From assembly GCA_964036155.1 (NCBI GenBank), contig OZ038423.1:81669249-81733248 (forward strand): a stretch of 64,000 nt of DNA. Reading direction: 5' to 3'. The notes under the pieces are model-generated. The model made no database searches and was not told where the DNA came from. It saw only the letters and a program-made list of their open reading frames with translations. Shown piece after piece: positions 1 to 12,107 of the stretch (position 1 is its first letter; each line of letters starts with the position of its first letter). A program made the position numbers and the translations under genes. Source of the stretch: Diploscapter coronatus. Lineage: Eukaryota > Nematoda > Chromadorea > Rhabditida > Rhabditidae.

Positions 1-47
1 GCATGAGGGATTTGAGAAATGTCTGAGATGTTTGGTGGATTTATGAT

Positions 48-564
48 TCATCTGTAAGCAGTGCGATTTGGACGATTTTCCCTGTCTGAGGAAGGCGAGG
101 GACCTTCGTTGACCGTCGAAGTCTGAGCCTGTCTCTGCAATAAAATCATCGAATTCATAGCTATTTTAAACTCGGCGTTAAATTTAAGCTCATTTTCAAC
201 ACTATAAACCCTGTCATTTCAATTCCAATTTTAATTTAGGAGTGATTTTGTTTAAATTTGATACCTGGTGGAACTGCTCGATTTCGGCGATGATGCGCGC
301 CAGAGCGGTCGGATCGGCGCCCGCCTTGATCGCCTCAAATTTGAACTCTTTAAATTTTATTTATCCTATTCATTTAATTTGTTACCAAATAAATAGCCTC
401 ATATTGGTCGTCCGTGAACGTCATGTTGAGCATGCGGCCGACTCGGCGAATGTCTGAAAATATTTTTTCTGGGTTGAATAGAATTTGGGTTTACGTTGGA
501 CGGTGTTGGAATCGTGCACACCGCCTGGGCTGCCAGACCAGTTCTGAGCGTTCGAGTTCATCAT
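48..564 (-). CDS. mzt-1: MOZART1-like gamma-tubulin complex subunit
   Basis: Four exons on the minus strand (495-564, 386-453, 265-333, 48-134) join in phase to a 97-residue protein. The central part, with VGRMLNMTF and then KAGADPTALARIIAEIE, lines up with the helical core of MOZART1/MZT1 (cf. SRILNTG and EQGINPEALSSVIKELR). MZT1 is a small protein that binds gamma-tubulin complex components and recruits them to microtubule-organising centres. Length fits the family (about 70-100 residues), with polar N- and C-terminal extensions. The start is the first of two adjacent ATGs, about 9 nt after a TTCAG that could be a spliced-leader acceptor. The intron 2 acceptor is an unusual TTTGAG, but using it preserves both frame and family alignment spacing. 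The gene is divergent from IWS1 with about 370 bp between starts. Identification is by remembered family pattern, not by search. Confidence 0.75.
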
Positions 565-936
565 CGGAGGGCACTGAATTTGTTGAGAATCTCGAAAATT
601 TTGAAAATCAAGAAATTTCGACCTCTTGTAGTTCCACCCTCTTTTTTTCCTTCCTCCATGCTATTACTAGAAAAGCGGGTATAAACTGAAGGGGTCGATT
701 TTTAAAAATGTAGAAAAAAAACGAGCGAGAAATTCAAAATGTGGGTGCAAATTGCGCCCAAGAAACGAAATAATGCTGAATAGAGAGAGAGCTAAAGATG
801 CAGACACTTCTCATTTGCTTTTTCGCATTGCATATGCGTCGCTCGATATTTCATTTTTTCTTTTTGCGTCTTCTTCTTTTTATTTATTCACACTTCTTGA
901 ATTTTGAAATTTTGGTAAATACCGATTTTTAAGAAG
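565..936. promoter_or_regulatory. shared divergent promoter region, MZT1-like / IWS1
   Basis: About 370 bp separate the two divergent start codons. It must hold the 5' control regions and trans-splice acceptors of both genes. It contains pyrimidine runs and a CATATG-centred palindrome near 830, but no promoter element that I can name. Assignment as a bidirectional promoter is inference from gene layout only. Confidence 0.4.
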
Positions 937-3543
937 ATGGATTCTGACAGTTCTCCGAACCAGGCATCTGAATCTCCCAAATCCCCGTCAAATCAGCAAA
1001 GTCAGGACCGAGACTCGGAAAATCGAGAAGACCCTAAAGAAGTCCCCCAACAGATCCCCGACAACGGACAGAGCAATGTCGACTCAGTGGACGATTACGG
1101 TATTCTAATTTGATCACCATTCTTCAAATTTAGAACTTTTAGGGGAAACTGATGAACATCAGCGGCAAGAAGAAAATGAGCCTAATTCTCCCGTCCACGT
1201 CACTCCGCAGAAAAAGAGGGTCATGATCGATTCTGATGATGAGGTTGGAATTTATCTCTTAAAAATTCGAAAACCAACTTTCAGGAAGAAACGCCAGCGG
1301 AAAATCCCGAAGAACCCGCTTCTGAATCCCAGCACCAACAAGACCAAGACCAACCCACTTCGTCGTCGAGGATTCTGAATTCGGACGACGACGATGACGA
1401 CATCGTGGTTCAGAAGCGCAGAACGGTGATTGACGACGATGAGTTTGTGGAGAAAGAAGAGGGAGAGCGATCGAAATCCGGATCGCCCGTCGGACGCAGT
1501 CAGAAGAGAAGGAACCTGATTGGCTCCGATCTGTCAGACAATTCCGACAATGAGGAAGAACCGACGAAACGCAATACGGAAGATGTGGGTTTCTCATTTT
1601 CAAAAAAAATAAGGAATAAATTTAAGGTCGGCGAACTGATGGCTAACATTTTCGGCAAGGACTCGGATGACGAGGAAGAGCAACCGAAGAAGGAGGAGAC
1701 TCAGCAGGAAGAAGGCCAGAATGAGGATGACGACGATGGGGAGATCAGGGACAGGCATGAGAGGGATGAGAGGTATTTTTTGGATTCCATATAACTTATG
1801 ATAAAAGACGATGTTAGTGAGTTTTTTTCAATTAGTTCCAGATATCATATGATTAAAGATCGGGACGAAAACAGTCGGAAATAGTTGTATGATAAACGAG
1901 TCTTTTCAGCGACTTCCAATGGGACTTCGACACGATGATGCAGAAGAAGAAGCAGGAGCGAAGCCGTCACAGAAGGAGAAGAAAGGATGGGGGAATCGAC
2001 ATCATCAACGACGACGACGGAACGATAGCTGCCATGGTTGAGACCATGCGGGCCGCTGCTAAGGTCAGAATTAGTAATCTATAATAAATTTAGATTTGCA
2101 TATTTCATCAATTTTCATATCTTCTGAAAATTTAAAAGAAAAACTACGGCAATCTGAACCATTTTGATCCCGAGTTTTCGATATTCTTTAGTTGTTTACA
2201 AACTCGAAGGGACATGCTACAAAATTTCAACTCGCAATTTCAGGACGACCGCACCTCGAACATCGAAAGACGTCCCGCTTTGAGGAAGAGAAAAATGCTG
2301 AGTGAAGTGAAGGCGATGCTAATTCGGGTGAGGATTACTGTATCTTTTCTTTTTCAGCAAATACGGAGTTTTCAGGCGGACTTGGCTGAGACTATGATGG
2401 ACAACGGGATGCTCTCCGCAGTGTCTGAATGGCTAGCCCCCTTGCCTGATAAATCCCTGCCTGCACTTGAAATCAGGACCACCATCTTGAAAATCCTCCA
2501 ATCTTTCAACAGACTCGAAGCGGTAAAGCTTAGAAAAGTCATATATTCGAAGAAAGAAGATTTAGAGCATCCTGAAACAGTCCGGAATAGGCAAAGCGGT
2601 GATGCTCCTCTACAAGCATCCGAGGGAAACGAAAGAGAACAAAGAAATGGCCGCCAAGCTGATCCGAGAATGGTCCAGACCCATCTTCCAGCTGGATACT
2701 GACTTCAGGTCAAAATCGAACAATTTCAAAACTTGCAAATTTTGGCCGCGAGTGCTTATGCCCTAAAGCTAGAGACCGGAGAAATAGCGAGGGGTAGAGA
2801 AAGAATGGGCGAGAAACAGCGATTGGGACATAAGTACTCACAGCCGGAAATTTTCAACGGATTAGATATCTTTTGGAGACTTAGAATGTTTTAGGTCGTT
2901 GACAAAGGAGGAGCGTCTTGAGCGAGATCTGGAGCACATGCCCGCCGCGAAAAGGAGAAGATTGAGGTTATTTTAGATTTGCAAAATAGCATAAATTACT
3001 GGTTTCAGTGTGGACGATGAAGGCAATGCGACTTCGGTGTCGGCCATGAAGACGCCGACCACGCTCACTGAAACTCCAACCTCATCATCTTCAACTCCAC
3101 TGGGGCCCAGAGACAAGGGATTCATCAATCGAGCCAGGTAAAGTTAGTTTATGCGAATTATGCTAACTTTGATATTTGATCAAAATATCAGTGTAGTTAA
3201 ATTAAACAAAAACAAAAAATGACTACTTTTGTAGAGTACCCCGCCCATCTACGAAGGATTACGTCATCAGACCGAAATCCACGATTGAAGGAGAGTTCAA
3301 GGTATTTTTTTTACAAATTTATTGAAAATACGTTGTTTGATGGATGAAAAAAAAAATTCTATGTTTATCTTGGCGAGTATAAATGAGTAGAAGTGACAGG
3401 TCCTAAATTTTAAGGGTGAACGAAAAAGCAAAGCCATGTCTCGATTGGACAGAACCACTAGAGACTTCAAGGAACGAACCAAGAAGAACAAGGCTCAGCG
3501 AGCCGTCGGCGTATCGCTAGAAGGAAGGAATCTCGCTATCTGA
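937..3543 (+). CDS. iws-1: IWS1-like transcription elongation factor
   Basis: Twelve exons (937-1099, 1143-1243, 1285-1584, 1627-1772, 1910-2063, 2244-2327, 2376-2522, 2566-2708, 2895-2966, 3009-3137, 3235-3301, 3415-3543) join in phase to about 544 residues. The N-terminal half is acidic and low complexity (runs of D/E with K/R), as in IWS1/Spn1. From about residue 300 the conserved TFIIS N-terminal-type helical domain follows, with [12 protein letters not shown], then [14 protein letters not shown] and [13 protein letters not shown], which are diagnostic of IWS1. A basic C-terminal tail ends in a conserved [17 protein letters not shown] segment. IWS1 binds Spt6 and elongating RNA polymerase II in the nucleus and links elongation to mRNA processing and chromatin. 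An AATAAA at 3805-3810 is a possible poly(A) signal. The long gap before exon 9 could hide an optional exon. Confidence 0.93.
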
Positions 3544-4459
3544 TTAACAAGTTAACGAGCTAATTAGCCAATTGATCGGGAAGTAAGTAAACATTTATTA
3601 TCCATCATCTTTCTGGTTCTGACTTCTGATATTAACTTTATGAGTTGTAATTTGGGCTCTTATCTTTCCATCTTTTGAAAATGTCATCATGTTTCATTCA
3701 ATGATTTCGTTGTTTTACATCTTATTTATTTGGTCGATTTTCAAAGGTTCCCATTTTTAACTTTAATGCTCTTTTTCGACTATTTAATGACGTGAGTTGT
3801 GTTGAATAAATTTGTTCAAAAGTGAAAATGAAATGGAGTTATTATAACTGACACATAGCTGTTACTGACAGAATTCTTATTTTCATCTTCATTTAACGGG
3901 CTTGAAGTAAGGGGACGGGGCTTATTTATTCTCTTTTCAGATCCCAGATCCACAATCGACGCTGGACATGTAATTGCAAAATTCGAGAAGACAGGGCAGG
4001 TACGCTACTCGAAATTCGCAACTGATGACTAATCCTGCACATTGATCAAATTACCATTTTGAATAGAATGCTATGTTGTCTTCCCGTAACATTCACTAGT
4101 TCGTATGGCAACAGCCTATGAGAAATTAGATCTTAAAGCTAGGCTTCTTTATATTCTTCCCATGGAAAAGATGATGCTATCACTCGATCCAATATTATGA
4201 TTCTCCAAGTAATTTCGACCCCAAATTCGGATTCAGAGGGGTCGATTTACTAGAGAAGATTTTTCACCTAATTTTTTGCGTTAGTTTTGACTTTTCATCT
4301 CATTTTGAAGCGATCCCAGATATGTATCTTTCACGCTGTTTTCTTACACTGCTCACTTTTACACGTTTCCTAGGAGCTATTAGCATTGTGTGTAGGCTTT
4401 AGGGTCAGGAAATGTAGGGAAAAGTAAAGAACTAGTAAATTTTACAGAAAGCTACAAAA
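3544..4459. other. intergenic region, IWS1 3' side to transporter
   Basis: No coding exon was recognised. The first part is probably the IWS1 3' UTR (AATAAA at 3805-3810). The TTTACAG ending near 4447, 13 nt before the transporter ATG, fits a trans-splice acceptor. Confidence 0.4.
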
Positions 4460-6558
4460 ATGTCACCGGAATTATCGATGCTTAATAGCTCGCCCTCAAA
4501 ATCTACGCATGTCCGGAGGACCATCAAGGAGGATTTTGGGTAATAGTTGCTCTAATTAGGAGCTGATTGAGCAATTGACCTCAGGAAATACGAAATAACG
4601 CTGTTTGTATTGACCCAATTATCCTACTACCCGATTTGTGCATCTATGCTGGCGTCGTCCTTCTACGAACCTTCGATAGTAAGAAAATCTCGAAAAACGA
4701 ATTAAATTTGATGACTTCCAGGAATACTGTAGCTCTAGAAATGCGAATCTTACTGTAGAAGGCGAGGAGTTGTATGAAAAATGGGAATTCAATTCGTTAC
4801 TAGTTAGATGGGATCTGCATTGCCAGAAATCCAAAGTGCTTATGGCACTGCCATCTGCCACCATGTTTGGAGCACTATTTGGGAGTCTTGTATCTGGATG
4901 GGCCGCCGATAAGTACGGAAGGAGAATTACGATAATTTGTAAGAATGTCAAAAATGACCATTCAAATCTACATACAGTCGCTTACTTGTCTTCAGGTTGT
5001 CTGGCAATAGTTCTACTGGGAAACTTGACGATTTTAAGTGGGCTAAGCGAATCATGGAAAGCCCTGATCTTCGTTTCGTTTTGCATCGGGGCTCCGTGTG
5101 GGGGATATATGGTCTGAGAGTTATTATTCAATTTTAATCGAGCTTCACATATTCTAGGTCTGCAATTTAACGCTCATCATTGAGGCGTTGGAATTATCGA
5201 GTTCGAGACTAATAGTGGTTAGTTTAAACGGGTGGAGTATTTCTATGGTGAGTTAAAAGTTCTTTGTTTAAGGACTGATGAAATTTAGACATTCACAGCA
5301 ATAACAGCATGGTTAACGTTAAACTGGTGGAGTTATCATATCGTCATATCTACCGCTATAGTTATTTCTATCATATCATTTGTATAAGAGGAATTGATTT
5401 TCTATAGAAAAATAGATATTTTTAGCATCTACTAACCGTAGAATCGAGTAGATGGCTTGCTAGTGTTAATAGATTAGCTGAGGCTAGGAAAAGTGCTATT
5501 TGGATTGCTAAGAAAAATAATATTTGCACCATTAACGGTATTTTAAAATGAAACTTTCTCAAATAGACAACTTTAGATTCGACTGAATCTGAATGGTACG
5601 AAATTGTGCATCTTTCCCCTCCAATCAAACCAGCGTCTTCAAACGAGCCCATCGGTAACTTTGAAGTGGATGAAAATCGAAACCTGTCTGAGAGATCTGG
5701 CCAATTCTCATCGACCCAGAAAAGATACGGCTATTCTGAACTCTGCAGACATTCCCGCATTTCGATTCCCCTAATTGGCCTTTGCTATTGTTTCATCGCT
5801 GCCTCTATCATATCATTCGGATTTTACTTCTACCTGGATTTCCTGCCGGGAAACCGATATCTGAATATGGGGCTCATGGGGATGTTCAAGTTTTTGTTCG
5901 GTAAAAAAGGTATAATTCTTGACGAAATGACAAACTCAGGGCTCATACCATATGCCCTATCAAAGTGGTGCGGAAGAAAGCCCATAGCGGTGGTGGCTTT
6001 GACGATTTGCATGATATGTGGATGGACGGGGGTTTTATCAATTCTTCTGACCTCCGATAGGAACTCGATCGTATCGATCTTATCGCTAATCGTGTCAGCC
6101 AGTATCGACCCGGTGTGGAAAGTTTTACATCTTTATTCAGCAGGTACATCATCAGCATTCTAGGTTCTCGATATAATTAATCACCGAATATATCATTTCC
6201 TGTTCTATGACGATACTATGATAAATTGATAGCCTGAATAATTTAGAGCTTTTCCCCACGGCCGTTCGTAGCATGGCTCGAGGCGTGTGCAGTGTCGGGG
6301 CGCGGTTAGGCTCTGCGGTCGCCCCACTCATAACTCAGCTCAGATTTGTGAATACCGTTATACCATATGTGATCTTCGCGATGCTTTTATCGATACAAGT
6401 AAAGAAAATTAGAAAATTAGAGAAAAAATTCAAATTATCAGACATCGGTAGCATTTTTCGCACTTCCGGAAACGAAAAATCGGCCTCTTCCCGCTGAACT
6501 CCCGGAAAAATTCAAACGACTCAAAAACTCGGGAAATCAACAAAGGACAGACGAGTAG
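4460..6558 (+). CDS. SLC22-like organic ion transporter (MFS)
   Basis: Eleven exons (4460-4539, 4585-4678, 4722-4938, 4996-5111, 5158-5247, 5289-5381, 5426-5537, 5577-5900, 5940-6143, 6247-6398, 6442-6558) join in phase to about 532 residues, close to the usual 530-570 of the SLC22 branch of the major facilitator superfamily. Seen in order: a hydrophobic first segment; an extracellular loop ending in an RWDLHC-type motif, as in the SLC22 EWDLVC signature; MFS motif A GWAADKYGRR; ESSRWLASVNRLAEA, matching the post-TM6 PESPRWL motif; a roughly 60-residue cytoplasmic loop; and ELFPTAVRSMARGVCS near TM11, then PETKNRPLP at the C-terminus. The family moves organic cations, anions or carnitine across the plasma membrane. 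The substrate cannot be read from the sequence. The start is the first in-frame ATG after a TTTACAG acceptor. Confidence 0.88.
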
Positions 6559-9147
6559 TTTTCGCTTAATTACGGTAACGTTCTAGGTTACATTTTATCA
6601 TCTATTACTTATACTTGTAGATATTTGAATTGGTTAGTGATTATTTGTAGATATCTGTGATTTTTATTAGGGATTATATGAAAAATATGTGTCTAATCAA
6701 TTTTTCTAGTCTTTGAACTCTTTAAAAGCATTTCCGTTGTGCAATATATTCAACTACCATGCCATTCCTAAAAGTCTTTGCCATATCAAAATAATTTAAT
6801 TGTTAGGCAGCTAAGTGTTGTTAAATTGTTGATAATTTTATTATATTCTACATGGTTATAATAAATGGTGTTGCATGATAAGACTTAATCCGCCCACTTA
6901 GGGATATCCTTTTTATATATGGCGAATAAAATATTTAGGACTTTTCGAGATAATAGAGTGAACTTCCCAAGCGTGATGCTATTTCTAATGCACTGAGGCC
7001 CTAAAATTATTAATTTGCATCATTCTTCATTTGCTTCTTCTCCACACAATCTGCACATAACGTGCAGCCCCCGTGGGAACGGTTGGAATCCATTTCAACT
7101 TTTTCTCAAAGCCCTAAAATCCATACATTTTCAAAACTTGGCATAGTTAGGGCAAACTTTAAGCCATATCTGTCATGTGTGCTCCCATTAAGTCGAAATG
7201 TTCCGTTAAATACTATCCTAGGGCTTTTATAATACCTCGAAGAGCAGGAAGTTTACAATATGGCTAGGGCTAGGGCCGAATAGACTAAATTTGGTACCAA
7301 AATGTGCTGATCATTTTGATACTGAATTACCTTATCTTATGCTTTACATATTTATTTTTATCTATTTTTAAAATTCGTTAACCTTCGGAACATTATAAAA
7401 GCCTTATCTTCACAACTAACGCCCCTGTGATTTTTCTGCGTGTGTGCTATAAACTTCATAGACCTGTTTAACCCTGAAAGTCCATATATTTTCAAAACAG
7501 ACATTCTTGTCTAAAAATGTTGAGGCTTCGAAAATTTCTGAATCTATTCGTTAACGAGCTAAGGAAATTCAAACTTTTGACGCACAAAAGGGGCGAAACG
7601 TCCTTGTAAACCCTTCCCGGTTCTAGCGTTTCTATTCTTGATTAGGAGTCCGGAAGCTCGGAAGCTCGCATACGAAAGCTCGTCATTTTGAAATGTTCTG
7701 TAAATCAAGCTTCTTCTTTTCTCGATTAAGGCTTTCATATATCCAGAATGTCCAGGGATATACAGAGACAATTGATTGTCTTTACCAACCTCCAATTTGA
7801 ATTTTGCCCATATTTTGGAGTTATTCATTGTCTTCAATCCCTCGAGGAGCTATTTCAATTTGCATATTCTTGGTTTGGGGGAAAGAACGGTTCGAAAGGG
7901 CCAAAACTTGCCGGAATTCGTTCCCGAGCAACCAAATGCTTGCATAACGTTTATTTTTGACGAGCATTTTTGGGAGGTCAGAATTTGCGCTGAGAGCTTG
8001 TCGTTAGAGTCCATGATATTGCGTCTCAAAGACCCTTTATCTCCCCACTATTATCCCCCTGGGAATAAAGGGATTTCGAAAATCGCTGAATAAACACAAG
8101 TCTGACCTCATTCCAACATGTGCTCTGTGTTATTCCGTTATTGCGAATGCTCACATCCCGTGCAAAATCATAAATTTATCAATAATTTAGCTCTGATTTA
8201 TTATATGAGGATGCGATAAGACACAATAAATCAGTATCACTTTCTGACTTTATAATTGCCTCTTATCGATATTTGAAAGACCTCACATGAAGATCGACTT
8301 TATATATATATATTTCTTCTTCAGTGTAATTTTCTATTTTCTTCGAGTATATAGGAGAATTATTTATGACTCGAATAAATATTAGTCGGCCGAGCGTTTT
8401 ACGTAGAGAAAGAGGATAATCTTTTTATCATAATGTCTATTGTCCTTTGGAGATAAACAATGCCTCACAAATCCATTTCATAGCGTATTCCTTACGAAAT
8501 GATGTAAATTTTTGCGTTTCTATTTGAAATTTTTATTTCGAAAGTCGGTGAGCCGAAAAATCGGTGGGGCGAATTTGCGCCCCCGAATTTTTCGTTCGGA
8601 ACTGCGGCTTTTCGAGCAGCTCATTCTCTATTCTGGTCGAAACTTACCTTTCTTCGCCCAGACACTAAGAAATTTGAAAGGAACGCCCCACCAAATTTAG
8701 AGTTGAAATTTGGAAACTTTTGAAATTCTTTACTCAAATTGTTAATTTTATGATTTTAACTCGCAGCCAATTTTCCCTACTGGGAAATCGAACATCAAAG
8801 AATAGGCGGAGCTAATTTGTGCGTCCCCCATGTTTCAAACGGCAATACACACAAGCCAAACAACCACTTTGCACTTTCTGATTCTCTTCTAATGACATTG
8901 TCTCTCATCAAGTACTTTACCTTTTCAGAAATGCTTGTCTGGATCTGAATATTACTTACATTTGTGAAATTTCAACTCCATTATTCAAGTTTGGTGAAGA
9001 TCGGCTTTTTTCTAGCACTAGTTGTCGAATTTAGTATTCTAACGTAAGGATTGCCATCTCTCCATATGCTATTATCTATTAGAAGCTGAGAGCGACTAAA
9101 TTACTCGCTTTCTTCATTTCATTTTTATCTCTTTTATCTGCACCATG

Positions 9148-9185
9148 TCCTTCCTTCTTTCTTCTTCTTCTTCGTCTTCTTCTTC
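9148..9185. repeat. CTT-rich trinucleotide microsatellite
   Basis: A run of TTC/TCT units, including tandem CTT copies interrupted by TCG, inside the long intergenic region. It has no coding context. Confidence 0.7.
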
Positions 9186-11903
9186 ATATATCCATTTATC
9201 ATGTGCTTTCAGGCATTTTTCCTTCCCTTTCTCAAATATGGTCATATATTTCGAGTTTATTTTATGGTTATGCGAGAATTTCTCGCGTTCTCTCGCATTT
9301 CAGCGCTATTTTCCCACTCAACTTTTGTAGACGAAAGGCTAATTTCGCTAGTGTGTGAGTCAACAGACTACAAGGAGCCCGAATTCGCTGTTTATGAATT
9401 GAATTTGGTGCAAGGTCATAAATGTTTGATAGCCGAGGAATAAAAATGGAGGTCCAGTACGGGACCGAACTCGTAGCGTTTCGCTCAATTAGGTCATCCT
9501 CAGGGCTCAGATCCTACCAGATTCTTTTCAATCCACTACGGCCTCCTACTCGTTCCCCCTTCCCCCGTCCATGAAATATGTGCGAAAAATTTCCCGGTCC
9601 ATTTCGTATTCTCCCCGAGCATTATTCACTTTTATGTGAGCATTCTTTCAAGAAATTTGATTTTGCAATCCAATACATTGCAATTCTACAGTAATTTGAG
9701 GGATATCTAAGGAATTTCATATATCCCGTCTTATCTTTGAGCTCTCAGAGGTCGATGTGTTTTGTGTGGATCTAATTTTCTGTGCAGCCGGGATTTCTTG
9801 CGCTTCAAGTCGAGATTCATGCAAATTCAATTGTGCAAACACTTTAGGGCAATAGGGAAAACTCGCGTACTTCTGCCGAAATTCTGTCAAACTTGGACTA
9901 GAATGCAGATTTTCTGGAATCTGAAATTTAACATCTTCTATCAGAACATAAGCTGCCTGGGTTTCATATATCCTTCAAACATATCGACGAAGATTAGCTT
10001 TTCTTTCAAGACATGTATGAAGATCACCTTCTCCTGCATTGGAATTTCATATATTCGCCTTTCTCTGGGTTTATAGAGTTCGGGGCTTTGTCCTCTCTTC
10101 TCATTAGAGCATTAGAGCTCTCTTTTCCGGGTGACTTTTCAAGTTGAGCTTTCTCACTTTCCCACGCACGTGGAGGTGAAGGGTGCCGAGATGCTTTTCA
10201 AAATCGAGGTTTTATTTTCCTTTCGGAGCTCTTTTGTGCAGAATCTTCCAAACCCTCAAATCCCCCACTTCAGTTGCTTCAGGTCTTTTCCTCGGCAACT
10301 TTCACCCCGAAAAGTTGATCTTCATCTCAAAATGCCAATTTCGTTATTTAAGTAAAAGTCCCCTATCCAAAACTTAATCCTAAGAAGTTGATCTTCATTT
10401 TTCCAAGATTTTAATTCTATTAATTGCATCTGGTCCATTTTTGGTAGTTTGATTCCTTGAAGAGGTGTAATTTTATAGAGCGACAAGCGAAGTTATTGGG
10501 TTACCATAAAAACGATTGAAGTCTGGGATGGCGCGCTATTATTCAGAGAACAATGCCGAAAATCGCACGGGGATCGTCCGTCAAATAATTTTTCGGGAGA
10601 CTTACTAACCTGGAAATATCCCCTATTTTTCCTAAAATTAAATCTAAATCATGAACGCTAAATAGTGACTTCGAGTAACCTCACATCTGAGGTCGATCGG
10701 TACGTGAAATTTCTCTGCTGAAATAGTGCGAAGAAAGATGGAGAGAATCGCGCGAAGGTCCAAGACTAAACAGTGTATGTAAGACAGGCACTTGAAATCT
10801 CAAGAGATATATGAAATTCCGGTAAATCCTCGAATCGTCTTTCTTTACCCTTCTAACAACAATTGATGACTCTTGTGAATTATATTTTGACATTTTGACG
10901 GTCTAACGTCATATTTTGCGGACTTGGGGTTTTTGTGGTCTGATCACGAATGAGGCTTCTTCATTTCCTTTACATGTGAAAAACGCTCGGAAATTGCGTG
11001 GCTTTAGGTTTTACTTTGTCCCGGTATTTTTGACGAGTTTCCATAGAAATGAGCATCTTTCTCGTTGAAATGTTTGGAATTCAGGTGGTAAGCATATAGG
11101 TAAATTTAGCTCGGACTTAACAACATGATATTGTCAAGGGCTCATTATTTGAGACTAAGTAAATAACATCTTTTTATACGCGGGAATTAGGGCGTTGCTT
11201 GCAGCAGACTTTCCACTATTATATCATATTCGAGGAGTGAGGTAGATGACTATTTGTAAATACGCAATGCACACTTTGCATATTCGAATTTGTGCATTAA
11301 TTATTTTGTCTCAAGTTATTGGTCATTGACAATATCAGAAATACACTTTACAAATTTTATTCAATATACCAAGGCAAATTCAGCTGCCTTCTTTTAATTA
11401 TACGGGGGGTGCTCGAAATGTTATAAATAGCGTCATATTTTAAATCTAACTAATAATATTGGTTTTAGATGAAAAGTACAATATTCTCTCTGAATTCCAC
11501 TGCTATAAACACTCATCTTTCTATTGTTTTTGATGGCGAAAATTTGCCGTCTCTCAATTTTTCGCGAAAACTTGTCTTTGAAGGTATTTGAGCAATAATT
11601 CTGGGGATCTGTCAACTTGTATTAGCGAAGAAATGCAGAGAAAGTAAAAGCTCGGAAGCAGAAATTTGCTTGCTTCGATTCATTATTTTAGATATCAGAG
11701 GTTCACAAAAAACCTTTTCTCTTCAGCATAAATTTTATGAGTTTTTTCACATCTTTGCTTTTTCTAGTATTTCATCTACTCATGTTTCACTTCATCTATC
11801 AACTCTCACGTACTAATTAATTCAATTTTGCAAAAGTTGCCTCGTGATTTTTTTCGATTTCTCAGATTGCAAGGCTTTATATTCAGATAATGAGTAGCCT
11901 GAA

Positions 11904-12107
11904 GGCAATTAATAAAAGTAGTATCACTACAATTCAACGAATACATGTATATTTTGGACCAGCTTAAATAGTAATAGCTTACCTATAGGGTATAGGGTAG
12001 GGATTTGGGGTAGTGGAATGGCGGAAATTAAAAGTTTCAGCTCAGAAAATTCATATGATGATGATATTTTTTTATCGATTTTTGTGGTACTACTTTTATT
12101 AATTGCC
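11904..12107. mobile_element. inverted-repeat MITE, about 200 bp
   Basis: The left end 11904-11927 and right end 12084-12107 are inverted repeats of 24 nt with one mismatch (outer bases GGCAATTAATAAAAGTAGTA). The interior has no coding capacity and carries a TAGGGTATAGGGTAGGG core near 11987 that recurs in other elements of the window. This is a non-autonomous DNA element by structure. No clear target duplication was identified. Confidence 0.7.

Noticed and set aside
9441..9530. tRNA gene on the minus strand
   Set aside because: A B-box-like sequence is present but no 7-bp acceptor stem or proper arms can be formed.
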